Shown piece after piece: positions 1-13,700 of a stretch of 64,000 nt of DNA (position 1 is the first letter of the stretch; every line of letters begins with the position of its first letter). The stretch is taken from positions 9,238,001 through 9,302,000 of the forward strand of contig NC_135260.1 in the NCBI RefSeq assembly GCF_964204865.1, in the 5' to 3' direction. The notes beneath the pieces were generated by a model. It saw only the letters and a list, made by a program, of their open reading frames with translations, was not told the origin of the DNA and ran no database searches. The position numbers and the translations under genes are program-made. The stretch comes from Styela clava (lineage: Eukaryota > Chordata > Ascidiacea > Stolidobranchia > Styelidae).

Positions 1-38
1 ACGAGATTACCCTCGTGAATCAGCTGTAAACAAGCACA

Positions 39-47
39 GATTAAATG
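39..47. repeat. Left target-site duplication of the 3.65-kb element
   Basis: GATTAAATG here matches 3698-3706 exactly, on the other side of the foldback element. Confidence 0.85.
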
Positions 48-3000
48 GGGGTCTCCCTAAAACCAGGCACTTGCGAATTCAGGCACCATTTCAGGCACTT
101 TGATATTTTCCATTTTTATCGTACGTCATTGGGGTTCCAATTTACCTGACAAGATAATTAGACTTTAAATAAATTTTTGCATCCCTATATTGCAATAAAA
201 CAATATTTTTTCCAATTTATTAGGGTATAATTAATTTTTCAATATTAAAATGTGGCAACATTGATTACAAAATATAGAAATCAGGCCGTAAATATGATCA
301 GGCACTTGTGAAATTTCAGGCACTTGGTCAAAACCTATTTTACAATGTATCTGATTACTATAAAGCAGAAGATTAAATATATACACTTTGTATGATTGAA
401 TTTACAACATTTTGGTAAAATACAATACCGTTTGTGACTGATGGAGACGTATCATATTTCACAAGTGCCTGATTTTTCAATTTTCTCGGTGACACTTGCC
501 ATATTTTTTTGCAATTATTTTCTTAAATTATTTGCGTCAGAACTTACTATTCTTCGCTTCCTAACACAAATTCATTGTTCCACAAGCACAAAATACTAAA
601 ACCAGGCACTTGTGAAATTTCAGGCACTTTGTAAAAACCTATTTCTCGAGGTTTTTACTTACTTTGAAGCAGAAAACTAAAATATACACTCTTTTGTATG
701 ATTGAAATGACGTCTTTTTTGGCAAAAAATGATTGGGACTTGTGATGAGGGGTCAAATTTCGCAAGTGCCTGATTTTTCATTTTTTTTTTCGATTACAGT
801 TGCCATATATTTTCGCAATACTTTTCATAAATCATTTTTGTCAGAACTTAGTACTTACTATACTTTGCTTTCTCGGTAAAATATTTTTTCAAGACAATCC
901 GATGTATATTGAGTGCTATTCCTTTCGCTAATTTCAATTCGACGTCTGCCCGAAGATGGTGCAAGTATTTAAATTTGAAGTGAGTACATACCTCTTCAAA
1001 ACGCCCAGATGGAAGATTAAACAAGGCGGAGACAACAAGAATTCAATCACATTTGGAACTTTGTCGCACTGCATCGTCGCCGAATTTTGCATTCTGGAAA
1101 ATAATAATTGGAGTGTCTGTTAAAGTGCGAAATGTATACGGGAGCAGGCCGGGAGCACGTACAATACCAATGCTGCGTTTGCAAGCGTTGGTATCACGAT
1201 ACCTGTGAGAAAGTATCGAAAGCGAAATTGTGGAAGTGTAAAATTTGTATTCCTTAAGTCGGTGTTGCAAATGTGGGTATTTTCAGGGCACCCGTAGTAG
1301 CCTATGTGCTCCAAGATGGCGCACAACCTAATACCTCTATCTTGGTACACATACTATGTTCGGGTTGTGCGCCAACTTTGTGCACATACTACGGGAGCAC
1401 CATTTTCTGCACCACCTATGCTGATGCTCATTCGCGACATGATGAAACTATACGCCCGACATATAAAAGTAGGAAAATATACACAAAACCTTTTCATGTT
1501 TAATTTCAGAACTGACATTTAAAATTTTCAATTCTTAGATCTGTGGCTTTACTTAATTGCAAGATACGTAAATCATATCATGTCAAAATAGAACGAATAG
1601 TAAGAATTTTCATTGGATACTCAATATTTCTAATAATTTTCAAACTGAAAGCTTTAATTATTGTTCATTCATACACTTCCCTTGTGAAGTTGTGTTTTTA
1701 ATGTTTTATCTCCTGATTAAATTTAAATTCAAATATATATCCCCAATTACTGATGGAGGAAGAAATATAATCGAGAGTTTAATAAGGCTTCTGTGACATT
1801 AAAAACAATTACTGTTTTACGTTTTTATATATTTGCAAATTTCTGAATAACGCAAAAAAATTTGTTGGCTGACTACTGGCGTGTTGAATATTAAAGGATT
1901 TTTAATGTAACATTCGTTTAACGATGCTTTTAAGCTTAACTTTGGGCATATCAGCTACCTGATGTCATTCGCCGAGCGAATTTTGTTTAGGTGACATTGC
2001 CAACTCGTATTCACTATCCTGTAGCCATTCTTCTTATTTAAGAACTACGTGTTTTACAGTTTGCTGCTACAGCATGAAATAATGTACAAATAATTCTACG
2101 TAAACTATCCATGAAAAGATATTACAGTCAGATCTTCAGGTTGTAAAGAATATTATTACAACAGCAACAGCAAGTGATTGAATACCTTTATTGTAGCCGT
2201 GGTTGAACACCGTTGGTTGTCAATATAAATTTTGCACAGGCTTTTATACATTTGTGAACGGTAAATTATGTTATATTAAGGAATAATGTGACTTGGATAC
2301 GTATTATAAAAGATTTTATACGACATAGGTCAAATATTTCTGTTATGTAGTTTAAATGAAGTCATAGGCCAAATTACATTATTAAAATCGTCGTCCGATA
2401 ACAATTAAAACTGGAATTTCAAACTAATATTGCCAGAAGTCAAATTAGGTTGTTTTTAACGATGCGATTGTTACTACCTGGGTAATATATTACGTCGAAA
2501 TGTTTATAACAAATTAGAAAAAGTTTTGAACCAATTTCAAGGGTTCCGAACATTACTATAAAAATGTCGTCTGAATAACTAATATTCCCTACAGATCTGG
2601 TAAATTTAAACCCGTATATAAATAATACTTATGTCATACTTTTGAATTAATAAAAATAAACAACACAATGCCATTCACACTTTACAATATGCAAATAGTT
2701 TTGCAAAAGCGTGATTGGTTCAATTAAATACCAATTCCGGCTTTAGATAGTGATGTTAAAAGTTTAATTTCATTTATGCTAAGTGGAGCTTTCATACAAA
2801 CATTGACTTTTATAAAATGATGCAATAGGGAAACAACATATAAAAAAAGACAAAAATTATAGAGATATGGCAACAACCATTGACAAAACCAAAAAATCAG
2901 GCAATTGCTAAATTTCCCACATCCCTACCAGTGACAGTTCTTCTTGTTTTAGACAATAAAAATACCAAATTCAGTCATACAAAATATGTATATTTAGATT

Positions 3001-3697
3001 TTTGGCTTCAAAGTAATCAAAAACATCGGGAAATAGGTTTTTACAAAGTTTCACAAGTGCCTGGTTTTAGTATTCTGTGCTTGATGTTGCCAGATTTTAT
3101 CATTCATATTAAATTGCAAATAAATCCAGAGAGTACGATGGTTGACCATATGTTGTCAATGATTGCTCATTGCAATATTAAAAACGCTCAAATTGTTGTT
3201 GCACAATGAATTTGCGTTAGAAAGCAAAGAATAGTAAGTTCTGGCGCAAATAATTTAAGAAAATAATTGCAAAAAAATATGGCAACCGTCACTGAGAAAA
3301 ATCAGGCACTTGCAAAATATGACACGTCTCCATCAGTCCCAAACGGTATTGTATTTTACCAAAATGTTGTAAATTCAATCATACAAAGTGTGTATATTTA
3401 ATTTTTTGCTTCAAAGCAATCAGATACGGTGTAAAATAGGTTTTCACCAAGTGCCTGAAATTATACAAGTGCCTGATTTCTATATTTTGTAATCAATGTT
3501 GCCACATTTCACTATTGAAAAATTAATTATACCATAATAAATTGGAGATAATATTGTTTTATTGCAATATATGGATGCAAAAATTTATTTAAAGTCTAAT
3601 TATTTTGTCAAGTAAATTAAAAACCCCAATGACGTACAGTAAAAATAAAAAATATCAAAGTGCCTGAATTCGCAAGTGCCTGGTTTTAGGGAGACCC
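48..3697. mobile_element. Foldback DNA transposon, Mutator-like by TSD length
   Basis: The two ends are inverted copies: the left begins GGGGTCTCCCTAAAACCAGG and the right end is its reverse complement. The inverted similarity runs about 0.75-0.85 kb inward on each side (roughly 48-812 and 2860-3697). The sequence GATTAAATG flanks both ends (39-47 and 3698-3706), a 9-bp target-site duplication. Each arm holds repeated CAGGCACTTG/CAAGTGCCTG words, and a direct repeat of about 300 bp (near 300 and 600) lies within the left arm. No transposase is seen in the ~2-kb core, so the copy is non-autonomous. Long inverted ends plus a 9-bp duplication suggest a Mutator-like (MULE) element; assignment to that superfamily is inference. 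Confidence 0.85.
1287..1401. mobile_element. 115-bp MITE nested inside the foldback element
   Basis: The ends GGCACCCGTAG and CTACGGGAGCACC are inverted and related to the GGTACTCCCGAAG family found elsewhere in the window. The flanks ATTTTCAG (1279-1286) and ATTTTCTG (1402-1409) are an 8-bp duplication with one mismatch. The element also has an inner inverted pair around GGCGCACAACC. It must have inserted after the 3.65-kb element. Confidence 0.75.
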
Positions 3698-3706
3698 GAT
3701 TAAATG

Positions 3707-4729
3707 ACTTTAAATTAGTACTAAAAAGACAGCAGAAATATACGATATCATTTGTCAAGAAATCTGATTCAACAACTGAAGCTAGTTTTGTTTTATCATG
3801 CAACATTGTTCGTGCTAATCACCCATATCCGGTACTCTGACTGTATTTTTTAGTTTCGCGTCGCACTACACAAAGGCGCATCTCCCAAATTAGTATCGAT
3901 GTAACAGTTACAATGTAAAATGATTTAATGAGCTCTACTATTAATAATTTCAAAAATTATGCGGCTCTCACATATTTCTGAATTGCTGCATGTGGCTAAA
4001 AAATTTTGCCAACCTCCTTTTTATTTTAAAAATAATCCATCAAAATCATTCTGTGCTACTGATAACGATTTAATTTTGTGTGTGATGATAAACGAAGACG
4101 ACCCAAAATTTAAAAACTGACATCTTGCAGGAATCGTGAATGAAATTTAATATTGATGCGTCCCCGTCGCGATAGTGCCAATAACCGGCATAAGCAAGCA
4201 TACGGTACCGTACCGTGCATAGCCCGGAAGCCATAGTGACGGTGCCGTACTGTAATACGAATTAGGCCTACAGCCTACCGGTACCGAATTAATATCAGCA
4301 GTATATTCGTTTCGTGATAAATGAAAAATAGTTCGTCATATACGGTAACAGTATAAAGACATTTCGACCAGGTTGTACCAGTAACCAAGCGACCGTGAGG
4401 CCTTCAGAGACTCGGACCAGCAGATCAGAGTCAGCTACTTGCTGACCTGGCTACAGCCAACTGAAAAATAATCTAGGGCTAGGCCATACAGTCATACCGT
4501 ACCTCACCCCATGACATAGAATATAATTATCAAAACATGATGAAATATTATCAAATCAGGCGTTAATGAAATACCGTACCTAACTATCTAAAATCTGAGA
4601 ATAAAGCATGCGAATAGCACTTATTATCATTGTTATTATACACTTCAATTAATGCTGTAATGTAACTACAGCGTAGTTTAATCATATTACTTTATTGAGT
4701 CACAAGGCAATGTACGAAGTTACAAGGCA
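3707..4729 (+). other. 5' flank of the NDST gene
   Basis: No coding ORF is seen. The stretch about 4180-4450 is richer in GC than its surroundings and contains several GGTACCGT-like words, so it may hold promoter or 5' UTR sequence. No TATA box or initiator can be assigned by eye. An in-frame TAA at 4679-4681 lies 17 codons before the NDST start and fixes the upstream limit of the reading frame in genomic sequence. Confidence 0.4.
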
Positions 4730-7700
4730 ATGATGTGGGTTAAACGGAGAAAGTTAGGAAGTTTGAAAAAAGTGACTCAACTTCTCTTTTTTCTTGGATT
4801 GGTACTTGCTGCATATTTTTTTTGGAAGAATTCATCTGAACAATCGACCATAAAAAAGTCTGAACAGAATGTTGAAAAGGATTTTGATCAAAAACTTTGT
4901 CATCATGGAATGAGATCTGTAATTTGAATTTTTTAACTTCATTTGATTATAGTCAGACAAATATTGGCTAAATTTTGCATTAAAAGATTAATTTTTGCCT
5001 CATCTTATTTCATGCTCATGTTTCTGGGGTGTTTGAAAATTTGACTCGTTATCAGATAATTGTGTGAACATTTGTGTGAGTGTTTTTTTTCAATTGGCCA
5101 TATAGACCATTTACTAGCTTGTTACAGTTTTTGGTAGAATTCCTGTTGTTATTTATGACAAAAGTCCTTTTTTTTTAACTATGAGTCAATTGATTTCAGA
5201 TTTTAAGGTTAAGATGGATTGGTCCCTAGAAGGTTGATAATTATATATTTTCCAAATCATTCAGATTTCTGAGGGAACCAATTGTTTTAAATATTTTATA
5301 CTAGTGGAAGCTCACTCCCAGTGTGCAAGAGTCTTTGAATATTCCTATCCCAGATATTTATATTTGATATAAAATTTTTACAGGGCGAAGCTAGAACATT
5401 TTCAGAGTCAAAATCATTTGTGAATTCGCGTACAAGACAACATGCTCTTGTGTTTTTACAAGATGGATCATCCCAGGTTTGCAAGTTTATTATAAAAAAC
5501 AGATGTGGGGAAATACTTTATTGATTAATCAATTAATTATACATTAGAAATTTACAGTAATGGTTGTCAATAAAAAAGTGAATTATTTGTATTTCAGGAA
5601 ACTCAAACTGTTATTATTAATTGATTAAATAAACAACATTAATAAATTGATTTTATTTATGTTTAATGTATTCATTCCTGTGTTCTTTGATTGATGATTA
5701 AATTTGAATATAATGTTGGAAAATTCTTTTTATCCTTTCAGGTAATATTTTAGAATGACCAATTATTTTAGAATGTGCGTTATCTTGCTAAGCGTTAGGT
5801 ATGCGCTCGCCACCGCACCTCTGATTACTCTGTGTGGGTTTGCACCCTTGCCACCGTAGGGTGGTTCACGTTACCGCTGGTCGTTTACGGCTTTCTCCAC
5901 CGATGCTTCCGAAAACAAATAACTAACTAATCCCATACCCGACATGGAGTGGTAACCTGACGAGAGGCCGTGGTTCGCCACATGGTTAAACTGTCCTACC
6001 GGCTTATTTTTGAATTTATTAAATAGGTTGCAATGCATGCAAATTTGACCTGAAGCTGAAGTATGATATAATTTCTATTCTGTACCTGCTTATAGAATCT
6101 TTCTAAATATTTAATTTTCTGGACCAATTCCTCTGTTTGTTACACCATTATTGAATGAGGAGTAAACTGTACCGGAACCTTTTAATAAATTATCTTCATA
6201 TTTATTGCAGAGTGGGAAACAAATTCTTTATTTATTACAAGCAACAAGATTAAAATATCATACTCAATATGGTACAATCAGGAATTTACCTGCATTAATA
6301 GATAATAATAAGGTTTGTTTCTTGCTTATTATGTATATACCAATTTAAGTCATTTATTTTCTAGTCTAAGTCAGAGCCAGACATGTTCATTTCCAAATGA
6401 TTTGCAGTGTTGGGGTATATTCTAAATTTGTTTGTTTTAAAAAAAAATCATAGTGATAAGTCAATTTTGGTTGATAAAATATGACATAATTATGTGACAT
6501 GATAAATTTACAGAGAAAAGACTTTTTGAATACCACAAAGTTCCATGTAAATTATAATTTTTTGAATACAGATTTTCTCGTAAGATAAATATCTAAATCC
6601 TATACGCCTTCCACAATTACACCCACGACCGGGTGTTTTTTACTGGTTATTTAGTGATTCGGTTCTGGTTATCAATTTATTGTGGCTGAAATAGAATATT
6701 ATCGTTATTTTGTGATTTTGCATATGAAATATACCTAAGTAGTTTAAATTGACAGAAATGTTAATAGGTCGTTATCATTGAAAATGACACCACAAGTCAT
6801 CATAATTGTACCATCCTAGAATGTGTTTCGAGGATTCAAACATATCTCTTCTTATTTTATATATTTCTAGTCATGCATAAAATATAGATTGAGCTTAAAT
6901 AGGGCCATCTGAAACTTTATTTAATATTATAATTGAAATAAAATTATTGTATATCATTCATTATAATGTTGTGTATTCATTTTCTAGGGTCGATACGCGG
7001 CGATTATCTTTGAAGATATTGATATTTATTTGCAATTGAATCAATGGAATAGAGAAATTTTAGATAAATATTGTGTTGAATATGATGTTGGCGTTATTTT
7101 GTTTGCTTTATCTGAAAAAAATAGGTCTGTAAAAACTTTGGATAATCAACAGGTGAGTTGATGGCGTTTTATTTCATTACCGTTAATAAGAATATTTGTT
7201 TTAAATTAATTTACTCCCAAGGAAGTCTACACCCACTTGCTTGACCTTTGAATCAGATGAACACTAAAATTTCGCAACCTACTTGAATTGATCTAACATC
7301 ATCTAAGTATAGGTTGCTGCAAGTCAGTAAAGAATAAAGAATTTGTTGCAAAAAAAACATATAAATTAGTGTTTCTTGATAAATTTTTGAATACCAAAAC
7401 CAGAGTCACACGAAATTATATATCGTACAAGATAGTTTGAAAAGTATAGGAAAGTATAATATCATTGAATCATTAAAACACTAAATTTATAAAAATTCTT
7501 AAATGGATGTTTAAGGGGTTTGTTTGTAAGTATATTCTTTCCTAAACCCAAGTATTAGAAATATAAATAACCCTTTTGGCACATATTAGTGGCATCATTT
7601 AATTTATGTGGGTGCCTTATATAATTGACAAACATGATTGTGTATTGATATGAAGATCTTTTATTTTTATGATTTATCTTCTTTTACTGGTAACCTGCTG

Positions 7701-10700
7701 ATAAGGATTTGTATGCTCGTCAATGTTTAACTATTTAATATATTGTTTACAGTAATACTGTTTCTTGAAACTTGATTGGTTATTGAAGGTACCAGAATTT
7801 CTTGCTTGTAACTTCGTCTTCAAGTTATGATTGAACCATTTCCTGATCTGTTTCAGATTGGAAATTTTCCACTCAACTACAGCACAAATGTTTATATGAA
7901 GGATTGTGAGATAAATCCAGAATCAAAAATATTGAGAGTAACAAGGGCTGGTGAAATTGTAAGTAAATTGATAACTGGAATGTTCAACATTTCAGCATGG
8001 TGGGCCAATTACTGTATTTCATAGACCATAATAAGGCATAATGGGTATTATTAGCCGCTGTGTCAATAAGTTTCCTAGATTGTGGTTTTATCCATACATA
8101 CATATGGTGGACCGGACTATAAGATGCAACCAGCACTGGTACATGTTTTGAGTGCAGGCGAAAATCGTAATACACCACCTGATCCATTACAAGCACTGTC
8201 TTATAAGCGCACAATTGATTTTTGAGAAATAAAAAGGATTTAAAGTGCAACTTGTGGTTCGTAAATTACAATATACATCTTCATACCTTTAATTAAAAAA
8301 CAACAACAACTCGTATAAACTATTAATTTGGTGATGACTGCTATTGGAAATTGGCATTCTTAATCTCAATCAATCAGCATTTCTTGGTACATATTTTACC
8401 ACAATAAATCTATATAGTTTAAGTAGCTCAACTGTAACTTTTCTGAGAGATTATTCTCCTTTATTTCTGAGTGAGTTCACGTGACCTTGCTTTGAGCAAT
8501 TTCTATGGCAAAGAAATGAAAATATTAATAACAGGTAACAGCCATTCAAAATGACAAGACAAATAGAACATAACAATAGGAACGCATTGACGTAATTTTC
8601 TTTAAAGGAAAAGTGTGTTTAATTTATGGCAGCGTTTATAAATATTTATTCAAATAAAGAATGCCTCTGCTGCAATTGCTATTTTGCTGTTAGCAATTTT
8701 ATTTATTCAAATATTGTCGTCCAAACAGTCCAGTGCGGTAGCTTAGGAGGGCTGATCTACCATTTGTGCACAGGATGCCCTTTTTTATTTATATATTTAA
8801 AGTCTTGAACCATAAAAAGTACAATCATTAATTTGTCGATGAGAAAGTAATTGCATCCATATTTATTCAGCCTGAAATACATTACTTTTCAAGCAGGCCA
8901 CTATCATAAATATACTTGCACTTGTCGCAGCCCCCAGGTCGCACATTCTTAGTTTTCTTCCAAGTCGAATATTAGTTATTAATTACTATATTTTATTTCT
9001 ACTATTTTACTTTGATATTTTGCATTTGAATAGTGCGTTAAATTCAATTTGAAGCGTAATTTCTTTGCACACTTTTTATTATTTCTTCTTTCTAATTGAT
9101 TTAGCTGGGCAGTCTTTAAATGAATTGCTTCCAAGATATATACAAAATAATATGAAATATATTTAGTCATTGTTAAGTTGTTTGTCTGGTGAAGCCTGAC
9201 TTTGATCGAAGGATACTTCACAGAAATACGTAAAGGTTGAAGTGTAGCAGTACCCTTGAATTATTTTTCGCTCTATTTGAAGGTTCCTGGTCGAATTGGT
9301 CGTTCTTGGACAATTTTCAATACAAATCATAGTACATATGAAATTGTGACATCAGCAGCGCTATATGATCCTGATGGACGTCAATCAAGAAGATTATTTC
9401 CAAGAGAGAGAAGAAAGCCAAAGCAGGAGTAAGTAGTTTTTCATTTTTCTCGAGTTAGTTCTTTTTAAGTTAAATTAAACTTAATATTACCGTAAATGCA
9501 TATTTTTAGGTTACAGCAATATTTTGATTATATGCAGGTCGAACATGTTCATGTTGTGCTTTTCTCATGTTCAAAAATATTGATAATCTCACCCAACATG
9601 TTGTCAAAATTTGAGCAATTAATAAAGTCAGTTATTTTCTCGATTTGCAATTCTAATTTTTTTTTGACATTATTATGAAATAAAAACTAATGCAATTTTC
9701 TTGTATCATTACATGTTGTCGGTAATAAATCATGCAACTGAACATAGACTAAACAGCTAATGACATATCATGAATATGATGAATCAATCAGTCAAGTTCA
9801 AATGTACTGTAATTAATAAAATGTGAATATTCGAATGATGGCTGTGCAGTTTAGACAAGTTTCCATTCGTGACCATGGTTGAAGAATATTCAAAAATTGC
9901 TGATATTCGATCTAGTTCTAGTATTATGTCTAGATTCTAGACATTTGGATCCTTTCATTTGATAATATCATTTATAAGTCTCACTTTTGATGTATCATTC
10001 AATTTCGACACAGTTTGTCTTAAGTATTCTGCATTATTCAATCTAATTCCCAGGGATATACATTGATTTCTGTTAATTTTTCAATAAAAAATGACGAAAT
10101 TGATAGTAGTAAGTAAATAGTAGATAGTAGTAGTAAATTGATAGTAAGTATTCTATATTACGTATCAAAAAGTAATAATTCAGAAAGTATTCGCAAAAGT
10201 AAACGACTATATTTGATTTTGGCTATATCTGTTAGTGGCACACTCTTGTCTGTCATGCGTAGGCAAATAGATAGCTCATGCATAACACAAACACAGAAGT
10301 TCTGTGAAAATATTTGATCTTAACCGATATCTATCATCATGGATCGTGACATATTATACCATAAGTGATCGTGAAATAGTGAATGACTGAAACACTATTT
10401 ATGACCATATCAAATATTTTTGTTGTCTCTCTTGAACCAAGTTGAATATAACCACAGCTCACAGGGTAAATTTACTTCTTACGAAACATAAAATTTAATA
10501 TGGATAATGTAAAAGATAGCATTGCAATCCTCTCATGCAACACAGAAAAGATGGGTCAAAATTTGGTACTTCCGTAGTATGTTCAACAAGATGGCGGACA
10601 CCGGAACATAGTATGTGTACCAGGTTAGGGTTAGACAATAATTTCAGCTACAAATACTACAGGAGTCACTCCGCTAGGTCTGAACTCGTAAAAGAACTAA

Positions 10701-13700
10701 AATAAGGAAAATTGAAATAAAATTGTGGCCTAACGTAACCCTAACCTGGTACACATACTATATTCAGGTGTCCGCCATCTTGTTGCACATACTACAGGAG
10801 CGCCCAAAATTTTATATTTCAACAAAATGTGTTATGATTCTAAAACAAGAGGCCAAATTGTTTTGACTCATTTGGGTTTCATAGAGTCATTGAATGACAA
10901 ATTTGATATACTGTAACAATGTTGTTGGAAATAGTGTGAACCTATGGATCTTTCGTATAATTTTTGTTGCTAGTATTTTTCTTCAACTATTGGACTAACT
11001 TCTTTGAAATTTCCAGTGGTTAAAGATCATTGTCACTAGAAGGCTATTACTTTTATTTATTTAAAAAAATTTCTGTGAGCTCTATGGGCTTCGTTTCTCA
11101 CTTTGAAGTTTTGTGTGATGTTGTCATCAAAATTAAAAATTCTGCACCATGTGGAGATTCCGCAATTGCATTTCAGCGATGTGGTCAGCGAAGTCTGGTG
11201 TTTTTTGTTAAGGTAGACTGCCGGTACTGTGAAAGATTTGATACTAGTTCCATTTTGCCTTTGCTCTTTTGTATTTGCAAAAGAACCGTACCTGTCCAAG
11301 AAAGTTTGAATTATTGAAATATTATTTGAATTATCAGAAAATAACCATTGTTTGTTTGCATTGTACTAATCTTCATTTGGAGTGAAAAGAGAGCAAATGA
11401 TCACAAGTGAATTTATTTGAAAATTAGGCTAAATATAAATGCTCATCAAATATTTGAAAATGTTGTTATTCACAGGGTTAGAGTCTGTCACATCTTCATT
11501 TCTTATACAAGCATGTGTCGAATTAGTGTTCTCAATTACTATAAACTATTCATGTTTTTCCTTATTTTTTCAGTACATTGACAAGAAAGAAAAGAGATTT
11601 GAACAGTTACTTCAGCTTTGATTTTTTTACCAGGAAGATGGAAAAACAGAAAACTAAGGTTTGGCATTATATGATTATTACTTGTTGCTATTTGAATAAT
11701 TTGATAAAGTATCTCCAATTGGAGTCATTTGTATTGAGCATTGAACATACAGAGTTATTTATCATGATGTGTTGAAATATTTGTGTATCTGTAGTATGGT
11801 ACCATGAACGCGTTTATAATGATAAATATATTATTTATGAGGCATTTGGGCATATATACATTCACTCCTAACAACGATTTATACAAGATGTCAGTGAAAA
11901 AGTGAGACCACTGCCGAATTTATATGGGCCACTCCAACGCTAATTTGCAACAATCCACCGACGGTCTTAATGGCCCTTGTCAGAATGAAATTTAGTAATT
12001 GCATCCTCGAATTGATAGTTTTCTTGAGTTTGAAAGATTAATTAATCGTTGTCTCTCACAATATATTACTAGACTCTTGCTTTATTTTTCATGCCCATAT
12101 AATCCTGTGTATATAGCCTATATATTTATTAACTTTTCTTTCCAATTTATTTCCCTTTTTTGTTATTGCGATATTACATAGGTAAAATAAATACATGCAT
12201 TTTACAGGTGATTGACACTACAAGCACTAATGCAGAGATTGAAACTTTTCCAACTGTTATATTAGATCGGGGAAAGTATGACCAAATTGAGCGAGTTTTC
12301 TTTGGGAACAATCTTTCTTTCTGGCTTAACAAGTAAGAATTTGGCTTAATTTTTGTGATGTGATCTCTAAGGCTGTACAAAATCGAATATTTTTTTGATT
12401 CGAATCGAACCGAATATTTTTCTCGAATCGAACCGAATAATCGAATATTATTGCGCAATCCTGAATTTGTCTTTAATGTACAATAAAAACTTCCTCTTCA
12501 ATATTGTGATAACAGCATAAACGGTGGTTCTATAAATAGAATCGATTGGAAGCTGGTGAGTTAGTAATCATAGAAACATGGTACAGGTAGCTCATAGCAG
12601 TAATGTCAGTTCCGAATTTGTGACCTCCCCAAATTCAATTTTGAATTTCTGGGGTAACAGTTTTGTCTATATTGATGGTTGCTTATCATTTTGCTGAAAA
12701 TTACAAAATAAAAATCTAATCCATTGTTATTGACTAAATAAGGTATTGAGAGACTCTGGAAACAAAGTTATTAAAAATTTTACATGTAACTGCACATATG
12801 CTATCACAATATCGAAGGATCTTTATCACGATTCACTTTAAAATATATCAATTTATAATTTTTTAATACCCTTAACATATGTCCATAGTTATATTTAAGA
12901 ACGTCTGATTAACAATTCTTTTTCCTGGAAATAGCTAGACTGATATTGAAGTAGCAGGAAAAGTTACAGAATAACATTTGTTCAAGCATCAACTAAAGTT
13001 AGTTAAATAAAAGTCTTACTGGCATGGCGATATCGGTTATCGGCCACCAGTTGGCCGATATATCGATATCGGTATCGGCGTCAAAAAGTGATATCGGTCG
13101 AGCTCTAGATAACGTATGTGCAGTTATATCTAAATTATTGCAAATATTTTGCATACATCACAAGCCTCCTTGAACTGGTCAGGAAATTAGGATTTCGAAA
13201 ACTATCAAGTTTCAAGAGTTGGAAATTGCACAGACTCCTTTAATGTCTGAGTTGCTATTTTAATCCTATTATCATTAGTATTATTTACTCAATATTTTTT
13301 GTGTAATTTTCAGTAAAATGATAAACAACTATTAATATAGATATAACTGTTGCCCAGAAAATTCAAAATTGCATTTCGGAAACTCAAAAATTCAGAGCTA
13401 GTTTGATGACATTATTATTTGATGACCATATTGTTGCTGTACAACAGCCATCAACTCACAAGAGTGCAATCATTTGTCATAGTAATAAATGGATAAAACA
13501 AAGTATTGCCATTTGAAGAAATTACAAATTCTATTGAAAAAAGGTATTGGACCTCCTAAACGTGTTTCAGTCCTGTACCATGTTCCTATGATTACTGACT
13601 CAACAGCTACAAATCGATTTTATTTATAGAACTGGCGTTTTTGCTGACACAAAATTTGCTTTTTCCTCCTTGTGTTCTCTCAAAAAACGTCATCTGTAAA

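Noticed and set aside
300..640. CRISPR-like array of CAGGCACTTG repeats
   Set aside because: Repeat spacing is irregular, repeats are inverted across a transposon, and the genome is animal.
10620..10640. Telomere repeat (TTAGGG)
   Set aside because: Only about one and a half units, occurring at the same place in several MITE copies, so it belongs to the element.
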